A stretch of DNA of 14,752 bases from assembly GCA_021372185.1 (NCBI GenBank), contig JAJFUY010000235.1, positions 1 to 14,752 of the forward strand, written 5' to 3'. The notes beneath the pieces are model-generated. The model did not search any database, was not told the DNA's origin, and was given only the letters and a program-made list of their open reading frames with translations. The translations under genes and the position numbers were made by a program. Source of the DNA: Chlamydiales bacterium (GTDB taxonomy: Bacteria; Chlamydiota; Chlamydiia; Chlamydiales; FEN-1388). Shown in pieces: positions 13,842 to 14,752 of the stretch (within the stretch, counting starts at the first letter, position 1; each line of letters begins with the position of its first letter).

Positions 13842-14623
13842 TACATGTTGAAGATATCTGGAAAAGCTATGGCGATGTTGAAGTTTTAAAAGGACTCACT
13901 CTTACTGTTCCTACCGGAAAAACGCTTATTATTGTAGGTCGTTCTGGCGTTGGTAAAAGCGTGTTATTGCGCCAAATTACGGGTCTTGAAACCCCTGACA
14001 AAGGCACAATAGAAATTGACGATGTGCCAATATCCAGCCTCAATAAAGAAGAACTGCTCACCGTCAGAAAAAATTTTGGCATGCTCTTTCAAAGCTCTGC
14101 CCTATTTGACTCACTTACTGTGGGCCAAAATGTAGCTTTTTATCTACACGAGCATACTGATGAAAACACCTACACCCAAAGTCAAATTGATGACCTCGTC
14201 AACGACACATTAGCAAAGGTTGGCCTAAAAGGCATGCAAAATAAAATGCCCTCTGAGCTATCTGGCGGTCAAAAACGAAGAGCAGCATTGGCGCGCCTTC
14301 TTATCTATCGCCCCAAAATTATGCTCTGCGATGAGCCTACAACGGGTTTAGACCCAGTTACAGCCATGCAGATAAATGACCTTATAGCAGAAACGCATAA
14401 AGAACTTGGCGCCACAACCATAATTGTTACTCATGATTTACAATCTGCCCTTACGCTTGGTGATTTATTTGCGCTCCACCACGACGGCAGAATTTTATCA
14501 GTTGAAACCAAAGAGTCGTTCTTAAGTAGCTCTAACCCTCTTATTTGCGAGTTCTTAAAAAATGCCATTATTTCAACTGACTATACAAAAATAATTCAAA
14601 ATGGAATGTTACATCATGCGTGA
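13838..14623 (+). CDS. mlaF: MlaF-family ABC transporter ATP-binding protein
   Basis: This 261-residue ATPase drives the MlaE permease. All nucleotide-binding motifs are present: Walker A GRSGVGKS (34-41), Q-loop Gln85 (GMLFQSSALFDSLTV), the signature LSGGQKRRAALAR (141-153), Walker B IMLCDEPTTGLDP (161-173) with catalytic Glu166, and switch His199 (VTHD). The phrase GMLFQSSALFDSLTVGQNV is typical of the MlaF subfamily. The frame runs upstream to 13751 inside mlaE, but the ATG at 13838, which overlaps the mlaE stop as ATGA, gives the expected IHVEDIWKSYGDVEVLKGL opening. Translation is coupled to mlaE. The C-terminal tail (about 225-261) is normal in length for MlaF. It ends by overlapping the MlaD-like gene by 8 bp. 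Confidence 0.94.
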   Translation: MIHVEDIWKSYGDVEVLKGLTLTVPTGKTLIIVGRSGVGKSVLLRQITGLETPDKGTIEIDDVPISSLNKEELLTVRKNFGMLFQSSALFDSLTVGQNVAFYLHEHTDENTYTQSQIDDLVNDTLAKVGLKGMQNKMPSELSGGQKRRAALARLLIYRPKIMLCDEPTTGLDPVTAMQINDLIAETHKELGATTIIVTHDLQSALTLGDLFALHHDGRILSVETKESFLSSSNPLICEFLKNAIISTDYTKIIQNGMLHHA

Positions 14624-14752
14624 AGCATCAAAAAATGCAGCTATTGGTATTTTAGTAATTTTGGCCTTAGTGCTCGTACTCTGGGTACTTTTATTTTTGC
14701 ACCCTACTTTTGGCGATGGCAAATTCCGCCTGCATGTACGCTTTGGTAATAT
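14616..14752 (+). CDS. mlaD: MlaD-like MCE-domain lipid-binding protein, N-terminus only
   Basis: The window ends 45 codons into this gene. The start at 14616 lies inside the end of mlaF (8-bp overlap), with TGGAAT about 8-12 bases upstream. Residues 1-9 are polar, residues about 10-28 form one membrane anchor (IGILVILALVLVLWVLLFL), and FRLHVRFGN at the end is the first strand of an MCE domain. MCE proteins such as MlaD sit in the periplasmic face of the membrane as hexamers and ferry lipids for the MlaE/MlaF transporter. The gene order and single anchor fit this. The symbol rests on position and these few residues. Confidence 0.8.
   Translation, partial: MREASKNAAIGILVILALVLVLWVLLFLHPTFGDGKFRLHVRFGN

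Overview
The window (roughly 40-43% GC by eye) comes from a Gram-negative, probably host-associated bacterium. It carries the end of a complex I (Nuo) operon and the start of an Mla/MCE lipid-transport operon, which implies an outer membrane. Between them lies accessory DNA with a SycD/LcrH-like type III secretion chaperone coupled to a candidate cargo, an exported eukaryotic-type protein kinase and several membrane or helical proteins of unknown function. An environmental Chlamydiota (Parachlamydiales-like) is my best guess; another intracellular lineage such as Babelota/Dependentiae is not excluded. No rRNA or tRNA is present to settle it.

Layout. (1) 1-2200 (+): the end of nuoM and complete nuoN, joined by an ATGA overlap. 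(2) 2201-2538: a gap with no convincing gene. (3) 2539-3990 (-): an exported alpha/beta hydrolase. (4) 4121-5456: GC-rich REP-like repeats, including two identical 65-bp copies, followed by a REP-associated tyrosine transposase (RAYT) and an inverted copy of the repeat core behind it. (5) 5505-7164 (+): two unknown proteins, one preceded by a perfect 22-bp palindrome, and a GyrI/Cass2-like effector-binding protein. (6) 7211-9953 (-): a DUF892 ferritin-like protein with a basic tail, then the candidate secretion cargo and its chaperone (chaperone gene upstream, ATGA overlap). (7) 10082-12696: an unknown protein, the exported kinase on the opposite strand, a two-helix membrane protein with a coiled coil, and a 32-residue basic protein. 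(8) 12736-12935: a 200-bp nested foldback with a strong terminator hairpin. (9) 13056-14752 (+): mlaE, mlaF and the start of an MlaD/MCE gene, all overlapping.

Functionally, the two ends are housekeeping operons: NADH oxidation with proton pumping, and phospholipid transport across the envelope. The middle looks like host-interaction and mobile-element DNA. The most notable items are the chaperone-cargo pair, the exported kinase, the RAYT with its own repeats, and the 200-bp foldback. None of these is proven to be a new system from the sequence alone.
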